DNA of 36,302 nt from Rikenella microfusus (lineage in GTDB: Bacteria; Bacteroidota; Bacteroidia; Bacteroidales; Tenuifilaceae). Made by a program: the position numbers and the translations under genes. Positions within the stretch are counted from its first letter, which is position 1. Each line of letters begins with the position of its first letter. Positions 1 through 8,937 of this stretch are shown piece by piece. The stretch lies in contig DYKO01000024.1 of the NCBI GenBank assembly GCA_020722565.1, positions 1 through 36,302 of the forward strand, written 5' to 3'. The notes below the pieces were generated by a model. It saw only the letters and a list, made by a program, of their open reading frames with translations. It was not told the origin of the DNA and ran no database searches.

Positions 1-73
1 GCTGTGACCAGTATGTCAAAGATACAATTTGAAAGCAATTCACTAGGAGCTCATAATTCCTGCTACTCATTCC

Positions 74-125
74 TACTTTTGTGTTTCAAAACATCATTAC
101 CTCACGCATAAAATGTTTACATTTG
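74..125 (+). promoter_or_regulatory. Candidate hutU promoter sites
   Basis: Two boxes match the Bacteroidota -7 element TAnnTTTG: TACTTTTG at 74-81 and TACATTTG at 118-125. Neither has a clear TTTG 17-21 bases upstream, so the call rests on the -7 box alone. The first would give a leader of about 50 nt before hutU, the second a very short one. The rest of 1-139 shows nothing else. Confidence 0.3.
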
Positions 126-139
126 CTCATAAATAAAAA

Positions 140-2164
140 ATGTTGTTTATGACACGCGAAGAGTTTCATAGGGAAATACTGCAGGGCATACCCGATGAGC
201 TACCCGCCCCAAAGCCTTGGGATCCATCGGTTAACCATGCGCCTAAGCGTAAAAAGATACTCACTGCCGAGGAGAAGAAGCTGGCAATAAGGAATGCTTT
301 AAGGTATTTTCCGCCTAAGCATCATGCCGTTTTGGCCGAGGAGTTTTATCGGGAGCTGGAGGAGTACGGTCGCATATACATGTACCGTTTTAGGCCCGAC
401 TACAAGATTTATGCCCGTTCCATTCACGATTTTCCCCACAAATCGGTGCAGGCTGCGTCTATCATGCTCATGCTATCCAACAATCTTGATTATGCCGTGG
501 CTCAACATCCTCATGAGCTTATAACCTATGGGGGAAATGGAGCGGTATTCCAGAACTGGGCTCAGTACCGTTTAACCATGAAGTATTTGGCTGAGATGAC
601 CGATGAGCAAACCCTTGTCCTATACTCCGGTCATCCTATGGGCCTATTCCCCTCACATTCCGAAGCACCTCGGGTTGTGATAACCAATGGGATGATGATT
701 CCCAACTACTCCAGCAAGGACGAATGGGAGCGTTATAATGCTTTAGGGGTTACCCAATACGGACAGATGACCGCAGGATCATTTATGTATATTGGCCCAC
801 AGGGTATTGTGCATGGCACTACCATTACCGTAATGAATGCTGGCCGCAAGCAGATGAAAAAGGGTGAAACCGATTTACGGGGAAAGATATTCGTATCGTC
901 AGGCCTTGGCGGAATGTCGGGTGCTCAGCCCAAGGCTGCTGTTGTTGCCGGTATGGTGGGGGTAATAGCTGAGGTGAACCCCAAAGCCGTTGCCGTAAGG
1001 CATGGTCAGAAATGGGTCGATGAGGTTTACTACAGCCTCAATGAACTTATCCCTCGTATCCGTAGGGCTTCGGCCAACAAGGAGGCCGTTTCGCTTGCCT
1101 ATCAGGGCAATGTGGTTGATCTTTGGGAGCGATTGGTAGAGGAGAACGTACATGTTGATCTGGGAAGTGACCAGACCTCGCTGCACAATCCGTTTGCCGG
1201 CGGTTACTACCCGGTGGGATTAACCTTTGAGGAGTCGAACCGCATGATGACAGAACAACCTGAACTGTTTAAGGAAAAGGTTTACGAAAGCCTTCGCAGA
1301 CATGTTAAGGCGATTAATGCGTTAACAGAGCGAGGCATGTATTTCTTCGACTATGGCAATGCCTTTTTGTTGGAGAGCAGCCGAGCTGGTGCCGATATTC
1401 TTAAGCCTAATGGCGATTTTCGTTACCCCTCTTATGTTCAGGATATCATGGGTCCCATGTTCTTCGATTATGGCTTTGGTCCGTTCCGCTGGGTATGCAC
1501 CTCATCCGATCCTAAGGACTTAGCGGTTACCGATGCCATTGCTCTTGAAGTACTTGAGGCGATTGCTAAAACAGCACCCGCCGAAATAATGGGACAGCTA
1601 CAGGATAACATTCATTGGATCCGTGAGGCCGGTAAAAACAATTTGGTGGTTGGTTCGCAGGCTCGTATCCTTTATGCCGATGCCGAGGGCCGTATAAAAA
1701 TTGCGGAAGCCTTTAATAAGGCCATTCGCGAGGGGCGTATTTCAGCACCCGTGGTGCTGGGACGCGACCACCATGATGTGTCGGGAACCGACTCCCCTTA
1801 CCGTGAAACATCCAACATATACGATGGTTCACGTTTTACGGCCGATATGGCCATTCATAACGTAATTGGCGATGCCTTCCGTGGGGCAACTTGGGTATCC
1901 ATTCACAACGGAGGAGGAGTAGGCTGGGGCGAAGTTATAAATGGCGGTTTTGGACTAACGCTCGATGGATCTGATGCTGCCGACCGTAGGTTACGCATGA
2001 TGCTCCATTGGGATGTTAACAATGGCATTGCCCGTCGGAGCTGGGCACGTAATAAGGGTGCCATGTTTGCCATTAGGCGTGAAATGGAGCGGAACCCTTT
2101 GCTGAGGGTAACATTCCCAAACCTTGCTGATGACAATTTAATTGATAGGGTGGTGAAGGGCTAA
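140..2164 (+). CDS. hutU: Urocanate hydratase (urocanase)
   Basis: Cytosolic NAD+-dependent enzyme that hydrates urocanate to 4-imidazolone-5-propionate, the second step of histidine degradation. The 674-residue product carries the urocanase signatures: ITYGGNGAVFQNW near the N-terminus, a glycine-rich GLGGMSGAQPKAA segment (family NAD+ site), DQTSLHNPF, GPFRWVC (residues 447-453), GTDSPYRETS and HNGGGVGWGEV near the end. It is longer than the roughly 555-residue proteobacterial enzyme and close to the vertebrate UROC1 size; the extra length is distributed, not a fused domain. ATG 140 is the first start; ATG 149 (MTREEF) looks more like family N-termini and is an alternative. No hutH, hutI or ftcD lies next to it here, though they could be upstream of the window. 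Its stop overlaps the next start (TAATG). Confidence 0.95.
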   Translation: MLFMTREEFHREILQGIPDELPAPKPWDPSVNHAPKRKKILTAEEKKLAIRNALRYFPPKHHAVLAEEFYRELEEYGRIYMYRFRPDYKIYARSIHDFPHKSVQAASIMLMLSNNLDYAVAQHPHELITYGGNGAVFQNWAQYRLTMKYLAEMTDEQTLVLYSGHPMGLFPSHSEAPRVVITNGMMIPNYSSKDEWERYNALGVTQYGQMTAGSFMYIGPQGIVHGTTITVMNAGRKQMKKGETDLRGKIFVSSGLGGMSGAQPKAAVVAGMVGVIAEVNPKAVAVRHGQKWVDEVYYSLNELIPRIRRASANKEAVSLAYQGNVVDLWERLVEENVHVDLGSDQTSLHNPFAGGYYPVGLTFEESNRMMTEQPELFKEKVYESLRRHVKAINALTERGMYFFDYGNAFLLESSRAGADILKPNGDFRYPSYVQDIMGPMFFDYGFGPFRWVCTSSDPKDLAVTDAIALEVLEAIAKTAPAEIMGQLQDNIHWIREAGKNNLVVGSQARILYADAEGRIKIAEAFNKAIREGRISAPVVLGRDHHDVSGTDSPYRETSNIYDGSRFTADMAIHNVIGDAFRGATWVSIHNGGGVGWGEVINGGFGLTLDGSDAADRRLRMMLHWDVNNGIARRSWARNKGAMFAIRREMERNPLLRVTFPNLADDNLIDRVVKG

Positions 2165-2598
2165 TGCCCTTCATCACTATAAATTTATTAATGATGATAA
2201 GGTTAGCTCAACGATTACTATTTATGGCATTGCTGGCTGTTCTATTGGGAGCCGCGTGCGACAAATACGAAAAGGGAGAGGGTTTTACGGGTGTATGGAA
2301 GTGCAAGGAGAACTATCAGGGAACTAAATTCAGAACCTATAATGTGAGCGTTGAGCGCTATTCGAAATTGGATTCAAACTCCTATGTTATTTACAACATG
2401 TATAACCTTGGTTTGGATGTTGAAACTATAGTACAGCTGAAGGACACGGTTTTTACCATTTTAGGCACTAATAGCGACTCCTACTTTATAAACGGTAGGG
2501 GAACTTGGGATAAAATGTATCAAGTAATAAACTGGGAGTACAGCGTGTCGGGAATGGCAAACGACCCTTTCGTTAGCGCAATTTTTGAGCGGCCCTAA
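2164..2598 (+). CDS. Small putative outer-membrane lipoprotein of unknown function
   Basis: I do not recognise a family. The 144-residue product has a type II signal peptide: a basic stretch (R13, R17), a hydrophobic core and a lipobox LLGAAC with the lipidated cysteine at 32. The mature part of about 112 residues is polar, rich in Tyr and aromatic/beta-type sequence, with a phrase GVWKC soon after the cysteine that suggests a small beta-barrel or lipocalin-like fold; this is inference. The ATG at 2164 overlaps the hutU stop by one base (TAATG), which favours translational coupling. ATG 2191 or 2194 would give a more typical lipoprotein signal of 22-23 residues and cannot be excluded. The gene ends 4 nt inside the convergent thioredoxin-fold gene. 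Confidence 0.7.
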   Translation: MPFITINLLMMIRLAQRLLFMALLAVLLGAACDKYEKGEGFTGVWKCKENYQGTKFRTYNVSVERYSKLDSNSYVIYNMYNLGLDVETIVQLKDTVFTILGTNSDSYFINGRGTWDKMYQVINWEYSVSGMANDPFVSAIFERP

Positions 2599-2924
2599 TC
2601 GAAGAGAATTTTGTAGGGCCTTTCAACTGCTCGTTTGAACTCCGCCAGATTAATATGGCGTGCCATTCGCAGCGACTCCTTCCCCTCGAAAAATATTAGC
2701 ACGGTAGGAAAGGTAAAAACTGAATACTTCCCGCAAATTTCAGGTGTATCGATACCATTGACCACGTAAATATCCATTTTGGGAAACTCGGTGGTAACTA
2801 TATGCTCAAGTTGAGGTAGCATGGCATGGCAAACTCCGCAGGCATCGGAGTTAAAATAGAGAGCCACTGAAGGGTCATTTAATGCCTTGCTTAAGTCGGT
2901 GCTATTTTGTATTAATCTTACCAT
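2595..2924 (-). CDS. Thioredoxin-family protein (CGVC active site)
   Basis: Thioredoxin-fold protein of 109 residues with the redox motif CGVC at residues 29-32, preceded by SDA where classical thioredoxins have WA, and a later FTFPTVLIF segment containing the expected cis-proline. No signal peptide is visible, so it is probably cytosolic. It likely acts as a thiol-disulfide oxidoreductase or redox sensor; the partner cannot be read from sequence. The chosen ATG at 2924 (MVRLIQ) overlaps the stop of the CoA-binding gene by 7 nt. An upstream in-frame extension to 2963 would lie wholly inside that gene and is unlikely. It is the last gene of the porV-ispF group. The CGVC dipeptide differs from the CGPC of true thioredoxin, so a general electron-donor role is not assured. 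Confidence 0.85.
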   Translation of the reverse strand: MVRLIQNSTDLSKALNDPSVALYFNSDACGVCHAMLPQLEHIVTTEFPKMDIYVVNGIDTPEICGKYSVFTFPTVLIFFEGKESLRMARHINLAEFKRAVERPYKILFD

Positions 2925-3304
2925 TCGTAGTAGGTTCCGTTGCTTAACATTACAAGTGTACATCCCTCAATTACCCCAATGCCATTTGAGCGGGCCAACT
3001 TCTCCAGTTCGGGATTTTCGGTTCCCGGATTAAAGATAATGCGCTTGGGTTTTAGCTTCAGAATATAGTCGTAGTAGGGAATCTGATTTTGTGGTCCAAG
3101 GTATAGCGTTACAGTGTGAATATCGGGTATATCTTGAAGTTCAGTATGGATTTCAACATCCTCAACAGTACCGCTGCGTGCGCCTATGGCCACAACCTCT
3201 ATGCCATGTTTTCTTAAGTTGCGAATGGCAAGGTAAGAGTAGCGCTCAGGCTTTTGACTGGCTCCAAGCACCAATGTTTTGGGGAGTATATTGTTGTTTG
3301 ACAT
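2918..3304 (-). CDS. CoA-binding domain protein (YccU-like)
   Basis: A 128-residue stand-alone CoA-binding (Rossmann-type) domain of the YccU/CoA_binding_2 family. It begins with a beta strand and turn TLVLGASQKPERYS, the position where related domains bind the CoA nucleotide. Later segments KPKRIIFNPGTENPEL and IGVIEGCTLVM match the conserved second half of the family (the glycine-asparagine-proline turn and the Glu-Gly-Cys strand). The biochemical role of these small proteins is not established. It starts 2 nt after the ispF stop and its own stop overlaps the thioredoxin-fold gene start, so it is certainly cotranscribed with both. Confidence 0.85.
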   Translation of the reverse strand: MSNNNILPKTLVLGASQKPERYSYLAIRNLRKHGIEVVAIGARSGTVEDVEIHTELQDIPDIHTVTLYLGPQNQIPYYDYILKLKPKRIIFNPGTENPELEKLARSNGIGVIEGCTLVMLSNGTYYEW

Positions 3305-3306
3305 AG

Positions 3307-3786
3307 CTATACCTTTTTTAAAAGTACCACGGCATGGGCAGCAATGCCTTCCTCTCTGCCAACAAATCCAAGTTTTTCAGTAGTTGTTGCTTTAATTGAA
3401 ACCTGTTGTGGGCTAATTCCCATGGTTTGAGCTAATACCTGCTGCATTTCGGGGATCAGGCTTTTTATCTTTGGCCGTTGAAGGCAAATGGTGGAATCGA
3501 TGTTGCCAATAGACCAACCCTCTTTCGATATTATTTCAATAGTCCTTTTAAGCAGTATTTTGCTGTCGATTCCCTTAAGAGTCGGGTCGGTATCGGGGAA
3601 ATGAACACCTATATCGCCCAGATTGGCTGCTCCCAGAATGGCATCGCAAATGGCATGGATTAGGGCATCGCCATCGGAGTGCCCAAGGGAGCCTTTGGTA
3701 TGTTCAATCTGAACTCCCCCCAGCCAAAATTGGATGTCTGCCTTAAGCTGATGAACATCATAGCCAAAGCCAATACGAAAATCCAT
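3307..3786 (-). CDS. ispF: 2-C-methyl-D-erythritol 2,4-cyclodiphosphate synthase
   Basis: Cytosolic enzyme of the MEP isoprenoid pathway that cyclises CDP-methylerythritol 2-phosphate to MEcPP and releases CMP. The 159-residue length is normal. Metal ligands are in place: D10 and H12 in GYDVH, and H44 in the segment HSDGDALIHA. The downstream phrase KATTTEKLGFVGR is the family's conserved nucleotide-binding segment. Its ATG overlaps the porV stop by one base (TAATG on the minus strand), so expression is tied to a secretion gene. I recall a porV-ispF neighbourhood in Porphyromonas gingivalis as well, which would make the pairing conserved rather than accidental. Confidence 0.97.
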   Translation of the reverse strand: MDFRIGFGYDVHQLKADIQFWLGGVQIEHTKGSLGHSDGDALIHAICDAILGAANLGDIGVHFPDTDPTLKGIDSKILLKRTIEIISKEGWSIGNIDSTICLQRPKIKSLIPEMQQVLAQTMGISPQQVSIKATTTEKLGFVGREEGIAAHAVVLLKKV

Positions 3787-4973
3787 TATTTATTCTTTTT
3801 GCTTTTATTTGATGATGTGAATTCAACAGCAATTGAGAATCGAAGGGTGTTAGCCATTGGGCTGTTAAATCCTCCGGTGGGGATAAGATACGAAAAATCA
3901 ATGTTGAAAATATTATACCGCAAACCCGCACCAAAAGTCAAATATTTACGGTTCCCTTTATTCTGGCTTTCGTGGAAGTATCCTGCCCTGATGGCAAATT
4001 GACGCGCATACCAGTACTCCACCCCTGTAGCTATATAAATTTCATCAAGTTCTTCCTTTACCCCCCCAGGTGCATCGTAAAACGATTGAATCATTCCCTG
4101 AACTACCGGTACATTGGGGTTCATTCCTTCTTCAATTTCATTCTGGGCATTGTAAATGGGGGGGGTGGGAACCAACAGTTTGTTTAGGTCTAACAGGTAT
4201 GAAATACCATTGTATTGGTCAAGATTAAGCGATATGCGGCCACCCACACGCATGTTTATGGGGATAAACTCCTTTTGGGGGTCCTCGTTATACGAAAGTT
4301 TAGTACCAATATTGGAAATGTTGGCTCCAAAAGCAACTTCACCACTCTTATCCTCAAGCATAATGGGGCTTTGATAGTAAACAGCGAGGTCTGCAGCGAA
4401 TGAGGTCCCGGCTTTTCCGGAACCAGTCCCTGTAGTGGTAAAGTTACCGGTTAGATCGGAGCGGATATATCTAAACGCCATTGCTCCGGCAATTCTATCG
4501 GAAAATTTTCGGGAGTAAGCAAAGTCGATGGCAAACTCATTGGGATTGAATGCCTGAATATAGTTGTTGTTATTATCCCTGAAGGTGATTTCTCCCATTG
4601 AAAAGTAGAGCAGTGAGCCACTGATAGCCTGCATACTATTAATTTGATAGTAACCTGTAAGGTGGGTTAGATCGATATCGTTTACCAGATTTCGTAACCA
4701 CGGGGTATAGGAAAAACCGATACCCCATTTTTTCCCTTCCACAAAGGGAAATTTTGCCGGATTCCAATGCTGAGCATTTACATCGGGAACTGATGCCACC
4801 CCGGCATCCCCCAGTGCTGCACTCCGGGAATCGGGGGCAATGGTAAGAAATGGTACTGCAATACGAAGGGCATTGAGACCCCCTGATAATGATATGGTGC
4901 TATCGAATTGAGCCTTTAAAACAGGCTGAAGACCAAGCACTAGTAAGCTAACAGAAATAAACTTCCTTATCAT
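3786..4973 (-). CDS. porV: T9SS outer-membrane shuttle protein PorV (LptO)
   Basis: Outer-membrane beta-barrel of the FadL-related PorV family. In T9SS it collects cargo from the SprA translocon and delivers it to the PorU sortase. The 395-residue product has a signal peptide (MIRKFISVSLLVLGL, cleavage near AQF), then the family hallmark APDSRSAALGDAGVA and QHWNPAKF, then alternating amphipathic strands ending in an aromatic C-terminus (FSIAVEF) with a lysine-rich tail. The start is the ATG at 4973; a TTG directly before it is unlikely. It lies 90 nt after porU and overlaps ispF by 1 nt. The gene contains a G8 run (4158-4165) and a C7 run (4061-4067) on the plus strand, possible slippage sites. 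Confidence 0.93.
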   Translation of the reverse strand: MIRKFISVSLLVLGLQPVLKAQFDSTISLSGGLNALRIAVPFLTIAPDSRSAALGDAGVASVPDVNAQHWNPAKFPFVEGKKWGIGFSYTPWLRNLVNDIDLTHLTGYYQINSMQAISGSLLYFSMGEITFRDNNNNYIQAFNPNEFAIDFAYSRKFSDRIAGAMAFRYIRSDLTGNFTTTGTGSGKAGTSFAADLAVYYQSPIMLEDKSGEVAFGANISNIGTKLSYNEDPQKEFIPINMRVGGRISLNLDQYNGISYLLDLNKLLVPTPPIYNAQNEIEEGMNPNVPVVQGMIQSFYDAPGGVKEELDEIYIATGVEYWYARQFAIRAGYFHESQNKGNRKYLTFGAGLRYNIFNIDFSYLIPTGGFNSPMANTLRFSIAVEFTSSNKSKKNK

Positions 4974-4995
4974 CAATTAAAATTTTAATGGTTTG

Positions 4996-5003
4996 CAAAA
5001 TTA
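4996..5003 (-). promoter_or_regulatory. Candidate internal promoter for porV
   Basis: On the minus strand this reads TAATTTTG, an exact match to TAnnTTTG, 22 nt before the porV ATG. No TTTG lies at the usual distance upstream. It would let porV, ispF and the two following genes be transcribed independently of porU. Confidence 0.3.
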
Positions 5004-5063
5004 GCTATTTATGTAAAAGGATATAACGCATTTGGTTGTCTAATATTATGCTTGTGTAGCCTT

Positions 5064-8000
5064 TTACTGAATAACTATTTTTGTGCTGTACTGTTTAGTT
5101 CCCATTTTTGATTGAGCGGTAAGCCGGGCTATGTAGAGCCCCTTTGCTAATTTTGCCCCATAACCATTGGTGGCATGCCACTCGAATGGCCCAATTTTGT
5201 AACCTTCGCTAGTAATGCCATTTTTATAGAGTTGGGCAACCTTGCTACCGTTAACATCATAAATGTCGATAGTAATATCTATGGATTCGTTTGTCTGGTT
5301 GCTCTCAAAGTAAAAGTTGGTATAAATGCTTACCGGATTAGGAGAACAGTAAAAATTGTCAATTTGCCAATTATTATCGTCTGTAACCCTGAAGGATATC
5401 TTTTTGCTGTTGCTATTATTAAAAACATCCCATGCCTTAACATCAATCACGTAGGTTCCGGGAGTCAAATTGGTCAGTTGATATGATACTGTACCCCTGG
5501 TATAATCGTCAATATTGGCTTTGTAAAAGCTATTTAGATTAATAAACTCAGTTTTACCATCGGGGTAGAAAAGGGTTGCTGTAAGGTCGTGGCCTATGCC
5601 AATTCCTGTTGTGTTAATGCCGCTTGGATCGTGCAGCGCTATAATGAGTTTTGGATTGGGGGCGCATATGCCACCATCCGCAAAGCGTTTGTCGTTCAGG
5701 TATATAGAAATTTCTGGCCCAGTAGTATCCAGTTCTTCAGGGATACCAACTCCTCCTACAGTAACCGAATCGAAAACACCTAAAGCCGTTGAAATGCCAT
5801 CGTAGGCAAATAGGCTTATTTTTCCGTTTCCATAGGAATAATTAATGTCTTTGGGAACAATAAAATCGATACTGAATTGGCCATTCCTAACCGAAGCCAG
5901 ACCCTTAAAAATGATGTTATCGCGACACGTAAAGGTCATGGGGGGGCCACCATCGTTGGACAAGGTGCTAACCGTAATCGCCTTATCGTATAAGGTTACC
6001 GCAACGCTTCCATTAAAATTATCTACCCTCGTACCCAAATGGGTAACTTCGCCCTGAAGTTGAACTTTTTGAAATACTTTTAATGTATCGGTGGGCACAG
6101 CAGTACTTTTACCGTTGATATTTGTAATTTCTATGTTGTACCTTGGATAGCGAAGCATAAGTGCAGGATCGCCTAAAAGCGAAAAGTTAAGCTTGTTATA
6201 CCCTGGGCCAGAAAGGTTTTTGGTTATTCGTACCAAATCGCCTAAGCGGTAGTTGTTTCCATTGGCATCGGTATTGAATAGCTGCTGAATAAAGTTATAG
6301 TTTAAGGTGAAGTTTGGGCTTGAGTAAACCAACCGTGTGGTTGAAAGCAGCGCTACAGCGCCACCATTGGGAGTTAGCAGTATCCATTCGCCAGTTGAGG
6401 TGATGTGGTAATCGTCAAAACGGCTGAACTCGCAGGTTGCAGTAACAAATAGGGCTAGGCGTTTTGTATTTTGCCACGTGAGCACATCGTTGAGCATGAG
6501 CACCTTTTCGTGAGCCAGCCAGCGCTCGTTGCCATGGCCGGTGTAGTTTACCAGCAGTGCCCCCTGGTTAACCGCAGAGTTAATGGCTTTAGTAACATCG
6601 GGGTAGCGCTGCCCAGATGATGTGTTCTCCTGTTGGTAGGCATCAAGGAATATCTTTTGAATGTTGTAAGCAGAGTGGTTTTCCTCAATGTACTTTGCCA
6701 GGGTGTTGGCATCCTGCATATGCACGTTTCCATCCTCATCGTCGGCAATAAATACCAGTTTGCTCTGCCAGTCATCAACATCCTCATCCTCCATATAACG
6801 GCGAATTTTACTAACTACATAAGTGGCCTGTTCCTTTGTGCTTACCGGTAAACGGCCAATGCCAACATCAAGTGTTCCGCTGGCTTCACCTTCGTCGTCA
6901 TCAAGTAATCCGAAAAAGTCATCGGTAACGAATGAACCCACCCTGTTGATCGACCTTTCCGACTGGTAGGTTAGAACAAAATTGGTGTTCCCCTTGCGGG
7001 TTGATAGGTTATCGAACGAGCCATCGCCAAACAGCAAAAGGTACCGGGGTTTATCCTCAATGGATTGAGCGGCACGGTAAAAGTAGCGGATCATGTTCCG
7101 AATAGCAGCTACATCGGGATTTCCACCGGAGAACTCATTGTAAACCTCGTCGGTGGTATAAACTGCAACCGATAGGTTGCTGCGCTGCCTATGGAGTTGG
7201 GCAAGCTCCTCGGCCTCATCCCTAAAATCGGGATGCGTTACAATGAAGTAGTTAAAGAAACCGTTTCCCCTGATGTTTTGGTTTGTAACTGGAGCGTATG
7301 ATATTACAGAGTAGGCCTTATCGGGTTCAAAGGCAATATAGGTTTTAAGACTTTCGGTTGGTTGCTTAAATGTGAGCTGATTCCCCACAGTACTTGTAGG
7401 AACCTTTTGGGTTTCGTTTATGTTTGTAATATCCCAAATTTGAACCGATGGGGTAGAAGTGCCGATATTAAAGCGGGTAATTTTTCCTGAACCTACCGAA
7501 TTAACATCTCGAAATATTAGCTGAGTGCCATTGTTTGTCAGGAAATGACGGGTCTGCACGATTAAAAAGTCGAGGAAGCCCACAGAGCCAGAACTTGGTT
7601 TATTGTAGGTTATATCGATACTAAAAGTTGAAGCAGTTGTATTGCCCAAAAATATCTGCTCATTAACCGAAACCACGTTGGCCAGTTCATCGCCTACTAT
7701 TACTGGTGAAAGGGCGATGCTTCCCTGTGTATTATTGAAGCTAAGGGTGAAAGAGGACGAACTTGCCGAACGGGCTGCAACCCGTGCCCAAATACTAAAA
7801 GGGGAGCCACTTACCAGATAGGGAGCTGGAACTGTAAAGCTGTATTGAGTGGTAATATCAAAAATTTCGCCAAACCATTCCCTTCCGGAGTTTACCAAAT
7901 TGGTATCGTTTTTTTCAAAAGTGGTTATTTCATCATATGTACTTGTAGTATAGTTTTCAATTTCGGATGGAGTGGTAGCGGTTTCAATGAGTGTTTGGGG

Positions 8001-8828
8001 TTGGCTGGTGGTTAAAAAATAGTAAATGGTGCTTGTGTACGGATGTTTTAGCTTTCGCCACATTCCCCATGCTTCATCAAAAAACATTGTTTCGGGCCCT
8101 TCGGCATAAAATAGGATGTAATCGCCTTGATTGAAAATACCATCTGTTCCTTTTTCAATATAGATTGGAATGGGCAGGATGGCATCGTAGCTGGAAATAT
8201 TATTCATTAACGGCAGTGGCTTTCCACCATTACCCCATAGGCTAATATTTGCAGGGTCGGAAAGGCCCATTTGAACAAGTTCTGAGTAGCTAATTTTGTG
8301 GATTCCGCTTTGGGTAACTCCTACCTTTACCCATTTACCGGTGCTAAGTACTGAGTTGGAAATATTGTTTTTGGGAGTGATGTTTATCTTTTCAATATCG
8401 GAAATGTTTACTGTATAGGTTATACCCGTTAGTTTTTCAAATATGCCGTTAGGGGTCTTTCTGATTGCCGGATACAGTAGCTGAACATATCTTTTTCCAT
8501 TTATTTCAACAATTATAGTTTTTTTTGTAGTTTCATATATTTTAAAATCAAATGTATTGGCAATTTGGCGTTCCTCATTATTAAGAACCTCCCATTTTAA
8601 TGAGTTAATAGTAATTTCAGGAGTTTTTTTAATGGGAATTGCGTGGGGCAGCGTTTCAAAAAAGTATGGAATCCCATCGGGGGAGGGGTAGGATGCCCCA
8701 TTAAACCAAAGATACTCCTTTTCGGAAATCGATTTAATTTGCCAGTTCAGGTTATGGGAAAAAGAAATCTGCGAAAATGCTGAAACATAGCATTTTGTTA
8801 ATAAAATGATGATAAAAACTCTTTTCAT
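5064..8828 (-). CDS. porU: T9SS C-terminal signal peptidase/sortase PorU
   Basis: Cell-surface cysteine protease/transpeptidase of the gingipain (C25) family that removes the C-terminal sorting domain of T9SS cargo and attaches the protein to surface glycolipid. The product is 1254 residues with an N-terminal signal peptide ending near SAFSQ. After an N-terminal beta-rich region and an Ig-like part, the C25 core contains LLLFGDGSFD, then the catalytic pair: H765 in YTGHGNE and C799 in TATCEFSRFDD, 34 residues apart, the spacing expected for the family (catalytic Cys690 in P. gingivalis PorU). The C-terminus carries a FlgD-like/sorting-domain fold (NPVSIYTNFYFE ... GLYIARLTAQ ... YSTKIVIQ). 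The ATG at 8828 is chosen over an upstream TTG at 8837 because it gives a clean signal peptide. Divergent from the porP/sprF-type gene. A G7 run lies at 5940-5946. Confidence 0.95.
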   Translation of the reverse strand: MKRVFIIILLTKCYVSAFSQISFSHNLNWQIKSISEKEYLWFNGASYPSPDGIPYFFETLPHAIPIKKTPEITINSLKWEVLNNEERQIANTFDFKIYETTKKTIIVEINGKRYVQLLYPAIRKTPNGIFEKLTGITYTVNISDIEKINITPKNNISNSVLSTGKWVKVGVTQSGIHKISYSELVQMGLSDPANISLWGNGGKPLPLMNNISSYDAILPIPIYIEKGTDGIFNQGDYILFYAEGPETMFFDEAWGMWRKLKHPYTSTIYYFLTTSQPQTLIETATTPSEIENYTTSTYDEITTFEKNDTNLVNSGREWFGEIFDITTQYSFTVPAPYLVSGSPFSIWARVAARSASSSSFTLSFNNTQGSIALSPVIVGDELANVVSVNEQIFLGNTTASTFSIDITYNKPSSGSVGFLDFLIVQTRHFLTNNGTQLIFRDVNSVGSGKITRFNIGTSTPSVQIWDITNINETQKVPTSTVGNQLTFKQPTESLKTYIAFEPDKAYSVISYAPVTNQNIRGNGFFNYFIVTHPDFRDEAEELAQLHRQRSNLSVAVYTTDEVYNEFSGGNPDVAAIRNMIRYFYRAAQSIEDKPRYLLLFGDGSFDNLSTRKGNTNFVLTYQSERSINRVGSFVTDDFFGLLDDDEGEASGTLDVGIGRLPVSTKEQATYVVSKIRRYMEDEDVDDWQSKLVFIADDEDGNVHMQDANTLAKYIEENHSAYNIQKIFLDAYQQENTSSGQRYPDVTKAINSAVNQGALLVNYTGHGNERWLAHEKVLMLNDVLTWQNTKRLALFVTATCEFSRFDDYHITSTGEWILLTPNGGAVALLSTTRLVYSSPNFTLNYNFIQQLFNTDANGNNYRLGDLVRITKNLSGPGYNKLNFSLLGDPALMLRYPRYNIEITNINGKSTAVPTDTLKVFQKVQLQGEVTHLGTRVDNFNGSVAVTLYDKAITVSTLSNDGGPPMTFTCRDNIIFKGLASVRNGQFSIDFIVPKDINYSYGNGKISLFAYDGISTALGVFDSVTVGGVGIPEELDTTGPEISIYLNDKRFADGGICAPNPKLIIALHDPSGINTTGIGIGHDLTATLFYPDGKTEFINLNSFYKANIDDYTRGTVSYQLTNLTPGTYVIDVKAWDVFNNSNSKKISFRVTDDNNWQIDNFYCSPNPVSIYTNFYFESNQTNESIDITIDIYDVNGSKVAQLYKNGITSEGYKIGPFEWHATNGYGAKLAKGLYIARLTAQSKMGTKQYSTKIVIQ

Positions 8829-8937
8829 AACAGCCAATAATGTTGCAAATAAATAAAACTTTACGTTACCTTTACATTTTAGTTCAACAATAAAAAATGT
8901 TATAAGTTAGTTCATATTACAAGATTATTTTGAATAG

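Noticed and set aside
899-1186. Minus-strand reading frame inside hutU
   Set aside because: Antisense shadow of strongly conserved urocanase sequence; no family resemblance.
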